From contig QOQU01000003.1 of assembly GCA_003327455.1 (NCBI GenBank), positions 248,001 to 312,000 on the forward strand: 64,000 nucleotides of DNA, in the 5' to 3' direction. The notes under the pieces were generated by a model. That model had not been told where the DNA came from, ran no database searches, and was given only the letters and a program-made list of their open reading frames with translations. Every line of letters begins with the position of its first letter. Position 1 is the stretch's first letter. Shown here one piece after another: positions 1 through 7,207 of this stretch. The position numbers and the translations under genes were made by a program. Source of the DNA: Anaerolineae bacterium. GTDB lineage: Bacteria > Chloroflexota > Anaerolineae > Anaerolineales > UBA4823.

Positions 1-1
1 T

Positions 2-424
2 AGCTTGATTGTGGAGTGGTTGAGACAGCGCGGCCGCCCATTTTTGTTCTCGTCTGCGATGACGGTTCCCGACACTGCGGCCTGCTTGGCCAGTCTCGAA
101 ATTCTGGAAAGCTCAACTGAGTTGGTCGATCGACTCTGGGAGAATACGCGTTTCTTCAAAGAGGAGATGCGCAAAGCCGGCTTTGACCTTGGCAAGAGTG
201 TCACGCCCATTACCCCGGTCATGCTCGGTGAAGCGCCTCTGGCTCAAGAGTTCAGCAAGGCTTTATTTGAAGAAGGCGTATTTGCGATGGCAATTGGATT
301 CCCTACTGTCCCGCGTGGCAAAGCACGCATCCGGGTCATGATTTCTGCTGCTCACCAAAAGGAGGATTTGGAACGCGGCCTGGAAATTTTTATAAAGGTA
401 GGAAAGAATTTGAAGGTAATCTAA
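2..424 (+). CDS. kbl: Glycine C-acetyltransferase / 2-amino-3-ketobutyrate CoA ligase, C-terminal part (5' truncated by window)
   Basis: PLP-dependent alpha-oxoamine synthase that converts glycine and acetyl-CoA to 2-amino-3-oxobutyrate, in threonine breakdown. The reading frame is open to the left edge, so only about the last 140 of some 395 residues are present. The visible part starts just after the PLP-lysine region with [12 protein letters not shown]. It then carries the Kbl-like C-terminal domain: [29 protein letters not shown], and [20 protein letters not shown]. These blocks fit Kbl better than the related BioF (8-amino-7-oxononanoate synthase), but BioF cannot be fully excluded without the N-terminus. 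The stop codon at 422-424 overlaps the stop of the convergent small gene. Confidence 0.85.
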   Translation, partial: SLIVEWLRQRGRPFLFSSAMTVPDTAACLASLEILESSTELVDRLWENTRFFKEEMRKAGFDLGKSVTPITPVMLGEAPLAQEFSKALFEEGVFAMAIGFPTVPRGKARIRVMISAAHQKEDLERGLEIFIKVGKNLKVI

Positions 425-651
425 CTGCGGTCGGCAAACGGATCCACTAATGGATTGGTTCCGGACCAGACGCAGCCGGCGTGAGCGTCATAATTACAAA
501 TTGTGCCATGCGAACAGCGATGGGCAAGAACGCGCGGTGGAGTATCTGGCAGCCATTCAGCAGGATAGACGACTTCTGCTTCAAAGTGAACATCACAACC
601 GGCTTGTTTACAAAAACGAGTTTTGTAGATTTCCCATACTTTCGTTGCCAT
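421..651 (-). CDS. Small cysteine-rich protein of unknown function (76 aa)
   Basis: I do not recognise a characterised family. Supporting a real gene: a good ribosome-binding site (AAGGAG, 8 nt before the ATG on the minus strand), and a sequence with ordered Cys/His positions rather than shadow-frame composition. The cysteines are C14 and C19 (CKQAGC), then a block RCSHGTIC followed a few residues later by [10 protein letters not shown], and an acidic C-terminus. The Cys/His layout suggests a small metal-binding or disulfide-stabilised protein; there is no signal peptide or membrane segment. The gene converges on kbl, and the two stop codons overlap by two bases. The overlapping plus-strand frames here have no ribosome-binding site and were rejected. 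Confidence 0.65.
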   Translation of the reverse strand: MATKVWEIYKTRFCKQAGCDVHFEAEVVYPAEWLPDTPPRVLAHRCSHGTICNYDAHAGCVWSGTNPLVDPFADRS

Positions 652-746
652 AAGTATTCTCCTTACAAGTACCTGATGATTGTGAGTATAGTCTGGTTAT
701 TGGCGTCTGCAAAGTGTCAGGTGTCATAAATAAACTTGATAAATTG

Positions 747-792
747 CGTCTATTTGGGATGATATATTAGACGTTTATGCATTGAAAATGCA
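747..792. promoter_or_regulatory. Pair of inverted repeats upstream of importer promoter
   Basis: CGTCTA (747-752) is repeated inverted as TAGACG (768-773). Five bases later TGCATT (778-783) is repeated inverted as AATGCA (787-792) around GAA. They sit 35-80 bp upstream of the -35 element and could be regulator sites. This is a sequence observation; no binding protein is assigned. Confidence 0.3.
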
Positions 793-827
793 ATGGATTT
801 TGAATGCAAGTATTATGAATGAATATT

Positions 828-856
828 TTGCGTGCAATGAGAATCGCGGTTATAAT
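828..856 (+). promoter_or_regulatory. Sigma70-type promoter for the ABC importer operon
   Basis: TTGCGT (828-833), a 17-nt spacer, then a perfect TATAAT (851-856). It is correctly oriented and about 210 nt upstream of the binding-protein start. Confidence 0.65.
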
Positions 857-894
857 ATGGGGCACATAGAGCGTTTATGGGCAGGATACTTTTT

Positions 895-996
895 ATGAAA
901 AAATGGGGCGAGATGGTGAAGAACGCTTTATGCGGGTTTGCCCATGACGCCTGTCAAGACTTTTATTCTAAATACGGAAGGAGGTATCCGAAGTAG
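895..996 (+). CDS. Possible 33-residue leader ORF
   Basis: An ATG at 895 opens a 33-codon frame ending at TAG 994-996, lying wholly in the leader between the promoter and the binding-protein gene. The product would be basic with two cysteines (CGFAHDAC) and a C-terminus rich in Arg/Lys/Tyr. The upstream GCAGGA at 881-886 is only a weak ribosome-binding site. It may be a regulatory leader peptide or simply a chance frame; there is no independent support. Confidence 0.25.
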   Translation: MKKWGEMVKNALCGFAHDACQDFYSKYGRRYPK

Positions 997-1067
997 AGAC
1001 GTTCATATCCAAAAATCGAATCTCCCAAAAATTTCCTAAAAAAACCATTTATTCAGGAGGAGAAAGT

Positions 1068-2882
1068 ATGACTCGTAAAATGCTAACCATCATTGGAACC
1101 GGGTTATTGTTGCTAAGCTTCATTTTAGGAGCTTGTGCGCAACCGACCCCTGCTCCTGAACCGGAGCAACCCGCTGCGACCGAAGCACCAGCGGCAACAG
1201 ACGCGCCGGCAGCGACTGAAGCCCCAGCAGTGACTGAAGCCCCTGCCGAGACTGAAGCCCCAGCGCCAACCGAACCCCCTGCGGAAGAAACCCCACCCCC
1301 TAAAGTATCCATCGCCACCTATGATGGGAAAACGCTCTCCGTAGCGGATTGTGACTACGGTGGGTATATCAAGTCCGTCGAAGCAACCGATGACTATACG
1401 GTGACGTTCAATCTGTGCAAATCCGATCCGGCTTTCCGCGAAAAACTGGCCTTTGGCGTTTTCTCGATCTATCCGAAGGAATGGCTTGAGGCGACTGCAG
1501 GAGAGACCACCCGCACCACCGAAGGTCAGGAAAGACCGGTGGGTACAGGACCCTATACAATTCAGGAATGGAGGCGCGGCGAGAGCATTGTCCTGGTCAA
1601 GAACCCGGATTATTGGGACCAGGAATTGATCCAGAATGCGCCTGAGACCTTGATCTTTCGCTGGTCAACCGAATCGGCAGCCCGTATGCTGGAGTTACAA
1701 GCCGGTACTGTCGATGGTATTGATAATGTTGCGCCGGAGGACTTTGAAGTTGTCAGGAATGATCCCAATCTACAACTGGTTGTCCGCCCGGCTTTGAATA
1801 TCTTCTACATCGGCATGACCAACACATTCCCACCTTTTGACAACGTCAAGGTGCGCCAGGCGATTGCCATGGGCATTGACCGCCAGCGGATCGTGGATAC
1901 CTTCTATCCTCCAGGCTCTGAGGTTGCCTCTCACTTTACGCCATGCAGCATTGTCAATGGTTGTGTCGGTGAACCCTGGTACGACTTCAATCCTGAAGCC
2001 GCTCGAGCGCTTCTGGCGGAAGCCGGCTTCCCTGATGGCTTCCAGACCAAATTGTATTATCGCGATGTAGTACGCGGCTATCTGCCTCAAGTGGCGAATG
2101 TGGCGCAGGACATCCAGGCACAATTGAAGGAGAACCTCAACATCGATGCTGAAATTGTGGTCATGGAGTCGGGTGCGTTCATTGACGCTTCCGCGGCAGG
2201 CGAATTAAATGGCTTTCACCTCTTAGGATGGACAGCAGACTATCCACATATCACCAACTTCTTGGATTACCACTTTGGTAAAAACACAAAACAATTTGGG
2301 GTGATGCCACCTGAAATCTATGAGCCGTTGATCGAAGGTGGTCAGATCGCCGATCCCGATCAAGCTGCACCCATTTATGAACGCGCCAACAACGCCATTC
2401 GCGAGTTCGTTCCCATGGTGCCCGTGGCTCATGGCGCTTCAGCCACAGCCTACCGGGCTGATGTAACCAATCCACAAGCCAGCCCATTAGGGAACGAGCG
2501 ATTTGTCTACTCGAAGGGTGGTGACAGAGACACATTTATCTTTATGCAGAATGGTGAACCCCCAACGCTATTCTGTGCTGACGAAACAGATGGTGAAGCC
2601 TTGAGACCTTGCGAGCAAATAACCGAAGCCCTATTTGCTTTCAAGATTAACACCACCGAAATTGAACCTGCTCTGGCTGAGACTTGTGAGCCCAATGCCG
2701 ATTTGACACAGTGGGTCTGCAAGCTCCGCGAGGGCGTCAAGTTCCATGATGGAAGCGACTTCACCGCTGAGGATGTGGTGGCAACCTTCAACATGGGCTT
2801 GAACCCCGGTTCACCCACCCATGTCGGTAACACCAATATCTGGGAGTACTACGACTACCTGTGGGGCTTGATGTGGAAGTAA
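1068..2882 (+). CDS. Peptide/solute-binding lipoprotein (SBP_bac_5 family) with circularly permuted fold
   Basis: Extracytoplasmic substrate-binding protein of the peptide/nickel/oligopeptide class, feeding the permeases just downstream. Residues 1-22 are a lipoprotein signal ending in the lipobox LGAC (lipidated C23). Residues 24-80 are a Pro/Ala/Thr/Glu linker made of ATEAPA-like repeats. The mature protein then begins in the middle of the family fold (IKSVEATDDYTV, TGPYTIQEW, AGTVDGI, VRQAIAMGIDRQ, ARALLAEAGFPDGF) and runs to the usual family C-terminus near residue 483. The segment that is normally N-terminal follows only there, at residues 486-600 (GEPPTLF, ITEALFAF, EIEPALAE, LREGVKFHDGSDFTAEDV). 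Each fold segment occurs once, so this looks like a circular permutation, not a duplication. Paired cysteines suggest disulfides. AGGAGG precedes the start. Confidence 0.88.
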   Translation: MTRKMLTIIGTGLLLLSFILGACAQPTPAPEPEQPAATEAPAATDAPAATEAPAVTEAPAETEAPAPTEPPAEETPPPKVSIATYDGKTLSVADCDYGGYIKSVEATDDYTVTFNLCKSDPAFREKLAFGVFSIYPKEWLEATAGETTRTTEGQERPVGTGPYTIQEWRRGESIVLVKNPDYWDQELIQNAPETLIFRWSTESAARMLELQAGTVDGIDNVAPEDFEVVRNDPNLQLVVRPALNIFYIGMTNTFPPFDNVKVRQAIAMGIDRQRIVDTFYPPGSEVASHFTPCSIVNGCVGEPWYDFNPEAARALLAEAGFPDGFQTKLYYRDVVRGYLPQVANVAQDIQAQLKENLNIDAEIVVMESGAFIDASAAGELNGFHLLGWTADYPHITNFLDYHFGKNTKQFGVMPPEIYEPLIEGGQIADPDQAAPIYERANNAIREFVPMVPVAHGASATAYRADVTNPQASPLGNERFVYSKGGDRDTFIFMQNGEPPTLFCADETDGEALRPCEQITEALFAFKINTTEIEPALAETCEPNADLTQWVCKLREGVKFHDGSDFTAEDVVATFNMGLNPGSPTHVGNTNIWEYYDYLWGLMWK

Positions 2883-2902
2883 TCTAACCATGCGATGCAA
2901 TA

Positions 2903-2927
2903 CGGGATGGCGAGCCTCGCCATCCCG
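2903..2927 (+). other. Intercistronic GC-rich hairpin
   Basis: CGGGATGGCGAG followed almost immediately by CTCGCCATCCCG gives an 11-12 bp perfect stem with a minimal loop. It lies in the 65-nt gap between the binding protein and the first permease and is not followed by a T-run. This is the position where binding-protein operons often carry an RNA stem that stabilises the 5' mRNA or partly terminates transcription, so that the binding protein is made in excess. That role is inferred. Confidence 0.6.
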
Positions 2928-2947
2928 TCCGCTATTGAAGAAGAACC

Positions 2948-4030
2948 ATGTTAATTCAGTACATCATCCGCCGATTCTTTTCTGCTATTCCGGTACTTTT
3001 CGGGATTCTACTGGTTACCTTTACACTTGCCAGAGTCATCCCCGGCGATCCCTGTCGGGCAATTTTAGGAGAAAAAGCGACTCAGGAAGTCTGCGATCGG
3101 TTTATCCGTGAGAAAGGATTGGATAAACCCATTCCGGTTCAGTTTTGGGTTTATTTGCAGGAGATTGCGCGGGGTGACTTTGGGCAGTCTTTTCGTTACG
3201 GGATGCCGGTGACGCGTTTATTAATCGAAAGATTGCCGACAACCGTAGAGCTCAGTTTTGCAGCCCTCTTTATCAGTATGATCGTTGGCATTCCGCTGGG
3301 GATTATCTCGGCGGTAAAACACAATTCATGGATCGATGTGTTTACCATGATTTGGGCGAATATTGGCGTTTCGATGCCGGTATTCTGGTTGGGTTTAATG
3401 TTAATGTATGTCTTTTCTTTAACCTTGAAGGACACCCCCTTCTGGTTGCCTCCTTCGGGGCGGTTAAGCGCCGGGATGTCCGCCGATCCGTTCTATGAGG
3501 TTTGGGGGTGGTCTTTGCCCGAGACAGGTTTACGAATTGCGATTGCCCAGTTTATCAGCCGTTTGAACATTCTCAACGCTCTGCTGACGGCAAATTGGGC
3601 GTTATTGAAGGATGCTATTACCCATCTCATCCTGCCATCGGTTGCCCTGGGTACGATTCCAATGGCATTGATTGCGCGCATCACTCGCTCCAGTATGCTT
3701 GAAGTTCTTGGACAGGATTATGTTCGTACGGCGCGGGCGAAAGGATTACCTTACCTGAAAATTATCCTGAAACACGCCTTCCGAAATTCTCTCTTGCCGT
3801 TGGTAACGGTCATTGGTCTATCCTTGGGTAGCTTATTGGGAGGCGCAGTGTTGACGGAGACCATCTTTGGGCTCTCTGGGGTTGGGCGAACTTTATATGA
3901 TGCCATCACTGCCCGGGATTATGGAATTGTACAGGCATTTACGGTGGTAATTGCAATTTTCTTTGTTATTTTGAACTTGATTGTTGATATCTCATACGCC
4001 TATTTAGATCCGCGCATTCGTCTGGACTAG
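2948..4030 (+). CDS. ABC peptide importer permease, DppB/OppB type
   Basis: First inner-membrane permease of the importer. The N-terminus matches the family (YIIRRFFSAIPVLFGILLVTF, then ARVIPGDPC). Six hydrophobic segments follow, with the periplasmic stretch LDKPIPVQFWVYL and GDFGQSF between the first and second. The EAA-type loop that docks on the ATPase is visible as DYVRTARAKGLPYLKIIL, followed by NSLLPLVTVIG. The length of 360 aa is slightly above the usual 310-340, because of extra residues around the segment PFWLPPSGRLSAG to the fifth membrane helix. The start ATG follows a GAAGAA-type weak ribosome-binding site. It is one nucleotide away from dppC. Confidence 0.92.
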   Translation: MLIQYIIRRFFSAIPVLFGILLVTFTLARVIPGDPCRAILGEKATQEVCDRFIREKGLDKPIPVQFWVYLQEIARGDFGQSFRYGMPVTRLLIERLPTTVELSFAALFISMIVGIPLGIISAVKHNSWIDVFTMIWANIGVSMPVFWLGLMLMYVFSLTLKDTPFWLPPSGRLSAGMSADPFYEVWGWSLPETGLRIAIAQFISRLNILNALLTANWALLKDAITHLILPSVALGTIPMALIARITRSSMLEVLGQDYVRTARAKGLPYLKIILKHAFRNSLLPLVTVIGLSLGSLLGGAVLTETIFGLSGVGRTLYDAITARDYGIVQAFTVVIAIFFVILNLIVDISYAYLDPRIRLD

Positions 4031-4031
4031 G

Positions 4032-5000
4032 ATGATTGGAATGAGTGACCAGGATGCTTCACCAAAACAAGTGAGTTCATTGGATGCGGAGGGCTTATCC
4101 CTAAAATCGGTAAGCTTGTGGCAGATTACCTGGCGGCGATTTTTTCGGCGCAAGTCTGCCCTGGTAGGACTCGGAATCCTGGCGGTTTTGGTTTTTATTG
4201 CTCTGACCGCTCAGTGGATTGCTCCTTATGATCCTTATAAACCCCTGATTGGGATTGAGAAAGTTCAACGGCGCGAAAAACCCTGCATTCATCTCCTGGG
4301 GTGCCCAAAAGATAAACCCCAGCATATTATGGGTATCGATGGAAATGTGCGCGATCAATTTAGCCGTTTGCTTTTTGGCGCTCGTTTGAGTTTGATTATT
4401 GGTATCTCGACGGTTAGTTTTGCGATCATTATCGGTACCATTTTGGGGGCAGTAGGAGGATATTTTGGAGGTTGGATCGATAATTTGATTATGAGAGTGA
4501 TGGATGTCCTCCTGGCTTTCCCCTCATTGCTCCTGGCGATCACGATTGTAACGGTTTTAGGGCCTGGTTTGATCAATGCTTTAATTGCCATCAGCATCGT
4601 CTCCATCCCAGCCTATGCGCGTGTGGTGCGTGCCAGTGTCCTCTCGGTCAGGGAAATGGACTATGTGGCAGCTTCACGGGCATTAGGGGGTTCGGATAGT
4701 CATATCATCTTTAAGAGAATTCTGCCAAATGCACTGACACCGCTGATTGTCCAGGGCACATTGGGAATTGCAACCGCGATTTTGGAGGCTGCGGCTCTCT
4801 CCTTCCTGGGGCTGGGAGCTCAACCCCCCACTCCGGAGTGGGGCTCGATGCTTGGGGCAGAACGCAATCAGGTATTCACTGCCCCACATCTGGTGTTCTA
4901 TCCTGGCTTTGCCATCATGTTGACGGTTTTGTCCTTTAACCTCATAGGAGATGGGTTACGAGATGCGCTCGATCCAAGATTAGCTCATGTGAGCGGCTGA
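4032..5000 (+). CDS. ABC peptide importer permease, DppC/OppC type
   Basis: Second permease of the importer. It has the family N-terminal segment (a soluble tail, then WRRFFRRKSALVGLGILAVL) and the conserved APYDPY motif. The membrane domain includes FGARLSLIIGISTVSF, the conserved MRVMDVLLAFPSLLLAI, the EAA loop (DYVAASRALGGSDSHIIFK, ILPNALTPLIV) and SFLGLGAQPPTPEWG. A Cys-containing insertion (CIHLLGCPKDKPQH) precedes the usual MGIDGNVRDQFSRLL; the typical family reads GTDxxGRDxxSR here. The start could be ATG 4032 or ATG 4041; AGGA at 4029-4032 fits 4041 better. Confidence 0.92.
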   Translation: MIGMSDQDASPKQVSSLDAEGLSLKSVSLWQITWRRFFRRKSALVGLGILAVLVFIALTAQWIAPYDPYKPLIGIEKVQRREKPCIHLLGCPKDKPQHIMGIDGNVRDQFSRLLFGARLSLIIGISTVSFAIIIGTILGAVGGYFGGWIDNLIMRVMDVLLAFPSLLLAITIVTVLGPGLINALIAISIVSIPAYARVVRASVLSVREMDYVAASRALGGSDSHIIFKRILPNALTPLIVQGTLGIATAILEAAALSFLGLGAQPPTPEWGSMLGAERNQVFTAPHLVFYPGFAIMLTVLSFNLIGDGLRDALDPRLAHVSG

Positions 5001-5022
5001 TGTTAAGCATGGGAGTTGAACG

Positions 5023-6015
5023 GTGCCAGAAAATTCAAAGCCACTTCTAGAAATTAAAGATTTGTCCACTTTTTTCTACACAGAGGACGGTGTCGTTCGG
5101 GCTGTGGATGGGGTAGATTTAGTCGTCTACCCGGGAGAAGTTTTAGGATTGGTGGGAGAATCAGGGTGTGGAAAAAGTGTCACTTCGTTATCAATTATGC
5201 GCCTCATCGCTCCGCCAGGTAAGATCGTCAAAGGGGAGATCTGGTTTGAAGGAGAAAATTTAGTTGCAGTTTCTGAAAGCCGCATGATGAAAATCCGCGG
5301 CGATCGCATTTCGATGATTTTCCAACAACCCCAAACCAGTCTCAATCCGGTCTTCACAACCGGCAGTCAGGTTGGTGAGGTCTTTACCATTCACGAAAAA
5401 TTGAAGGAGAAGGAAGCCTGGCAACGTGCGGTAGAGCTTTTCCGCATGGTAGGGATTCCTGACCCAGAACGGCGGGCGAAATCTTATCCACACGAGATGT
5501 CGGGCGGAATGGCACAAAGAGTGATGATCGCCATGGCGTTAGCGCTGCGTCCGGCTTTGTTGATTGCCGATGAACCGACAACGGCGCTGGATGTCACAAT
5601 CCAGGCTCAAATCCTCGACTTGATGCGCGAACTGCGTTCAAAGTTTGGTGCTTCGGTCATCTTGATTACCCATGACTTGGGAGTTATTGCAGAAATGGCC
5701 GAACGGGTGGCGGTGATGTATGCTGGTCAAATTGTTGAGGAGACAGATGTAACAACCTTGTTCGACCATCCGCTGCACCCCTACACGATCGGGTTAATGA
5801 ATTCCATCCCGATTTTGGGGCGTTATCGGGACAAATTAGAAGTGATCCCTGGCTCTGTGCCCAATCTCATCGATTTGCCACCGGGTTGCCGTTTTGCGCC
5901 GCGCTGTAAGGCAAGAGTGGAAAATCGTTTGGAAATTTGTGAATTTCAAAACCCAGACCTGATCGAAGTCGAAAAAGGCCACACCGTTCGCTGTTGGCTA
6001 TATCAAGCGCATTGA
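5023..6015 (+). CDS. ABC peptide importer ATPase, DppD/OppD type with C-terminal Cys cluster
   Basis: Cytoplasmic ATPase that powers the importer. Walker A is GESGCGKS, the Q-loop region [12 protein letters not shown], the signature SGGMAQRV, Walker B LLIADEPT and the H-loop ITHD. After the ATPase core it has the oligopeptide-specific C-terminal extension with four cysteines ([17 protein letters not shown]). In some DppD proteins this extension binds a [4Fe-4S] cluster. Translation starts at GTG 5023, with GGGAG eight nucleotides upstream. A second ATPase (DppF/OppF) is absent; the next gene belongs to a different operon, so this subunit either works as a homodimer or pairs with an ATPase encoded elsewhere. 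Confidence 0.93.
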   Translation: MPENSKPLLEIKDLSTFFYTEDGVVRAVDGVDLVVYPGEVLGLVGESGCGKSVTSLSIMRLIAPPGKIVKGEIWFEGENLVAVSESRMMKIRGDRISMIFQQPQTSLNPVFTTGSQVGEVFTIHEKLKEKEAWQRAVELFRMVGIPDPERRAKSYPHEMSGGMAQRVMIAMALALRPALLIADEPTTALDVTIQAQILDLMRELRSKFGASVILITHDLGVIAEMAERVAVMYAGQIVEETDVTTLFDHPLHPYTIGLMNSIPILGRYRDKLEVIPGSVPNLIDLPPGCRFAPRCKARVENRLEICEFQNPDLIEVEKGHTVRCWLYQAH

Positions 6016-6022
6016 TATTCGT

Positions 6023-6051
6023 TTGACAATCTTAGAGCAGGGGGCTAAAAT
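6023..6051 (+). promoter_or_regulatory. Promoter of the coaE-cdaA-cdaR-der operon
   Basis: A perfect -35 TTGACA (6023-6028), a 17-nt spacer and TAAAAT (6046-6051), 26 nt before the coaE start. This separates the coaE operon from the ABC importer upstream. Confidence 0.75.
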
Positions 6052-6077
6052 GGATAGCAAAGGGATACAAGGAAGCA

Positions 6078-7202
6078 ATGAGTGCCTGGCCTGGAAAAAC
6101 TGTCATTGGATTAACCGGTAATATTGCCACCGGGAAAAGTGTCGTGCGCAAGATGCTCGAACATTTGGGAGCTTATGGCATTGATGCGGATGCGTTGAGT
6201 CATCGCGCAATTGCCATGGGCGCACCAGGTTATCAGATCGTCGTGGATACGTTTGGGAAGTGGATTCTTGCCCCGGATGGACAGATTGATCGGAGTAAAC
6301 TGGCAAAAATCGTTTTCTCTGATGCAGCTGCCCTGAAAAAACTCGAAAACATCATCCATCCGCTCGTCCGACAGGCAGAGGACTTGCTCATTCGACGCAC
6401 GACCAAAACGGTGGTGGTCGTTGAGGCGATCAAGTTGATCGAATCGGGCTTTGATCGCTTATGTGATCAGGTTTGGGTAACCTATGCTCCCGAAGATGTT
6501 CAATTGCGCCGCTTGATGATGAAACGAGGGTTGAGTCGCGAGGCTGCTTTGCAGCGAATCCTTGCTCAACCCCCCCAGGAAGAAAAAATCAAGCGCGCTG
6601 ATGTAGTTATCCGCAACGATAAATCTTTTGAAGACACCTGGCAACAAGTCGTAAATGCCTGGAAAGGTCTCTTCCCAGAGAAAGAAGATGAAGGTAAACG
6701 AGCACCCCGAGCCGGGATGATCGTTGAACGAGCCAAGCCAAGCCAGGCGAAGGAGATCTCGGAGTTACTGCGAGAGGTTTCAAAAGGAAAAAGACTTCTC
6801 TCCCCGCAAGAAGTGATGGAAGCTTTTGGTGAAAAGGCGTACTTACTCTTACGCAAAGATGGCTCGGCAGAAGGAATTTTAGGTTGGAGAGTAGAAAACC
6901 TTGTGGCGCGGGTAGATGATTTTTACATTTCTAATCGGGCACCGTTTACTGAGGCGGCAACTTTGCTAATCCAGGAAGTAGAAAAGGCATCGAAAGAATT
7001 ACAATGTGAAGCGGCTCTATTATTCTTGAATGAGGAACTGAAAGCGCATCAGGAAGTCTGGCAGAAGATGGGATATCAGGAAACCATTGCCCAGAATATT
7101 GGTGTCCGGGCGTGGCAGGAAGCAGCTCTGGAGTTCAAGGAACCAGGGCATATGCTTTGGATCAAGCGCTTGCGAGAAGATCTGGTATTGAAACCGGTGT
7201 AA
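6078..7202 (+). CDS. coaE: Dephospho-CoA kinase fused to a C-terminal GNAT-like domain
   Basis: The N-terminal 200 residues are dephospho-CoA kinase, the last step of coenzyme A synthesis. They show P-loop GNIATGKS (14-21), the conserved IDADALSHRAI, and HPLVR in the substrate lid. VVVVEAIKLIESGFDRLCDQ replaces the usual V-x-x-x-P-L-L-F/Y-E motif, so the typical PLLFE is degenerate here. Residues from about 215 to 374 form a second domain resembling a GNAT N-acetyltransferase (RAGMIVERAKPSQAKEI; a beta-strand ending ILGWRVENLVARVDDFYI; then HQEVWQKMGYQET, a typical GNAT end motif). CoaE alone is usually about 200 aa. The start is ATG 6078 behind AAGGAAG. The GNAT assignment is less sure than the kinase. 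Confidence 0.85.
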   Translation: MSAWPGKTVIGLTGNIATGKSVVRKMLEHLGAYGIDADALSHRAIAMGAPGYQIVVDTFGKWILAPDGQIDRSKLAKIVFSDAAALKKLENIIHPLVRQAEDLLIRRTTKTVVVVEAIKLIESGFDRLCDQVWVTYAPEDVQLRRLMMKRGLSREAALQRILAQPPQEEKIKRADVVIRNDKSFEDTWQQVVNAWKGLFPEKEDEGKRAPRAGMIVERAKPSQAKEISELLREVSKGKRLLSPQEVMEAFGEKAYLLLRKDGSAEGILGWRVENLVARVDDFYISNRAPFTEAATLLIQEVEKASKELQCEAALLFLNEELKAHQEVWQKMGYQETIAQNIGVRAWQEAALEFKEPGHMLWIKRLREDLVLKPV

Positions 7203-7207
7203 CGCGC

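Larger units (their letters stand above)
652..1067. other. Intergenic region upstream of the ABC importer
   Basis: A 416-nt stretch without an established gene. It holds two inverted repeats (747-792), a near-consensus promoter (828-856), a possible 33-codon ORF (895-996) and the ribosome-binding site of the binding-protein gene (AGGAGG at 1056-1061). An additional AAGGAGG at 978-984 has no start codon at a usable distance. The transcript leader would be about 200 nt long, which leaves room for regulation, but I recognise no riboswitch class in it. Confidence 0.6.

Noticed and set aside
450-729. Plus-strand frames of 67 and 82 codons opposite the small Cys-rich gene
   Set aside because: No ribosome-binding sites; composition fits a shadow of the minus-strand gene, which has a good AAGGAG.
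1049-1318. 89-codon minus-strand frame rich in Ala/Gly/Ser
   Set aside because: It is the reverse reading of the repetitive Pro/Ala/Thr/Glu linker of the binding protein; no ribosome-binding site and no independent sequence character.
2890-3111. 73-codon plus-strand frame covering the hairpin and start of the first permease
   Set aside because: It runs through the intercistronic hairpin and into the permease in another frame; the permease reading is clearly the real one.
6050-6077. ATG at 6050 as an alternative coaE start
   Set aside because: It is in a different frame from coaE and lies within the -10 region; ATG 6078 has AAGGAAG in front and matches the family start.
7112-7207. N-terminal extension of CdaA from 7112
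   Set aside because: Would overlap coaE by 91 bases and adds no conserved residues; GTG 7208 gives the usual length.
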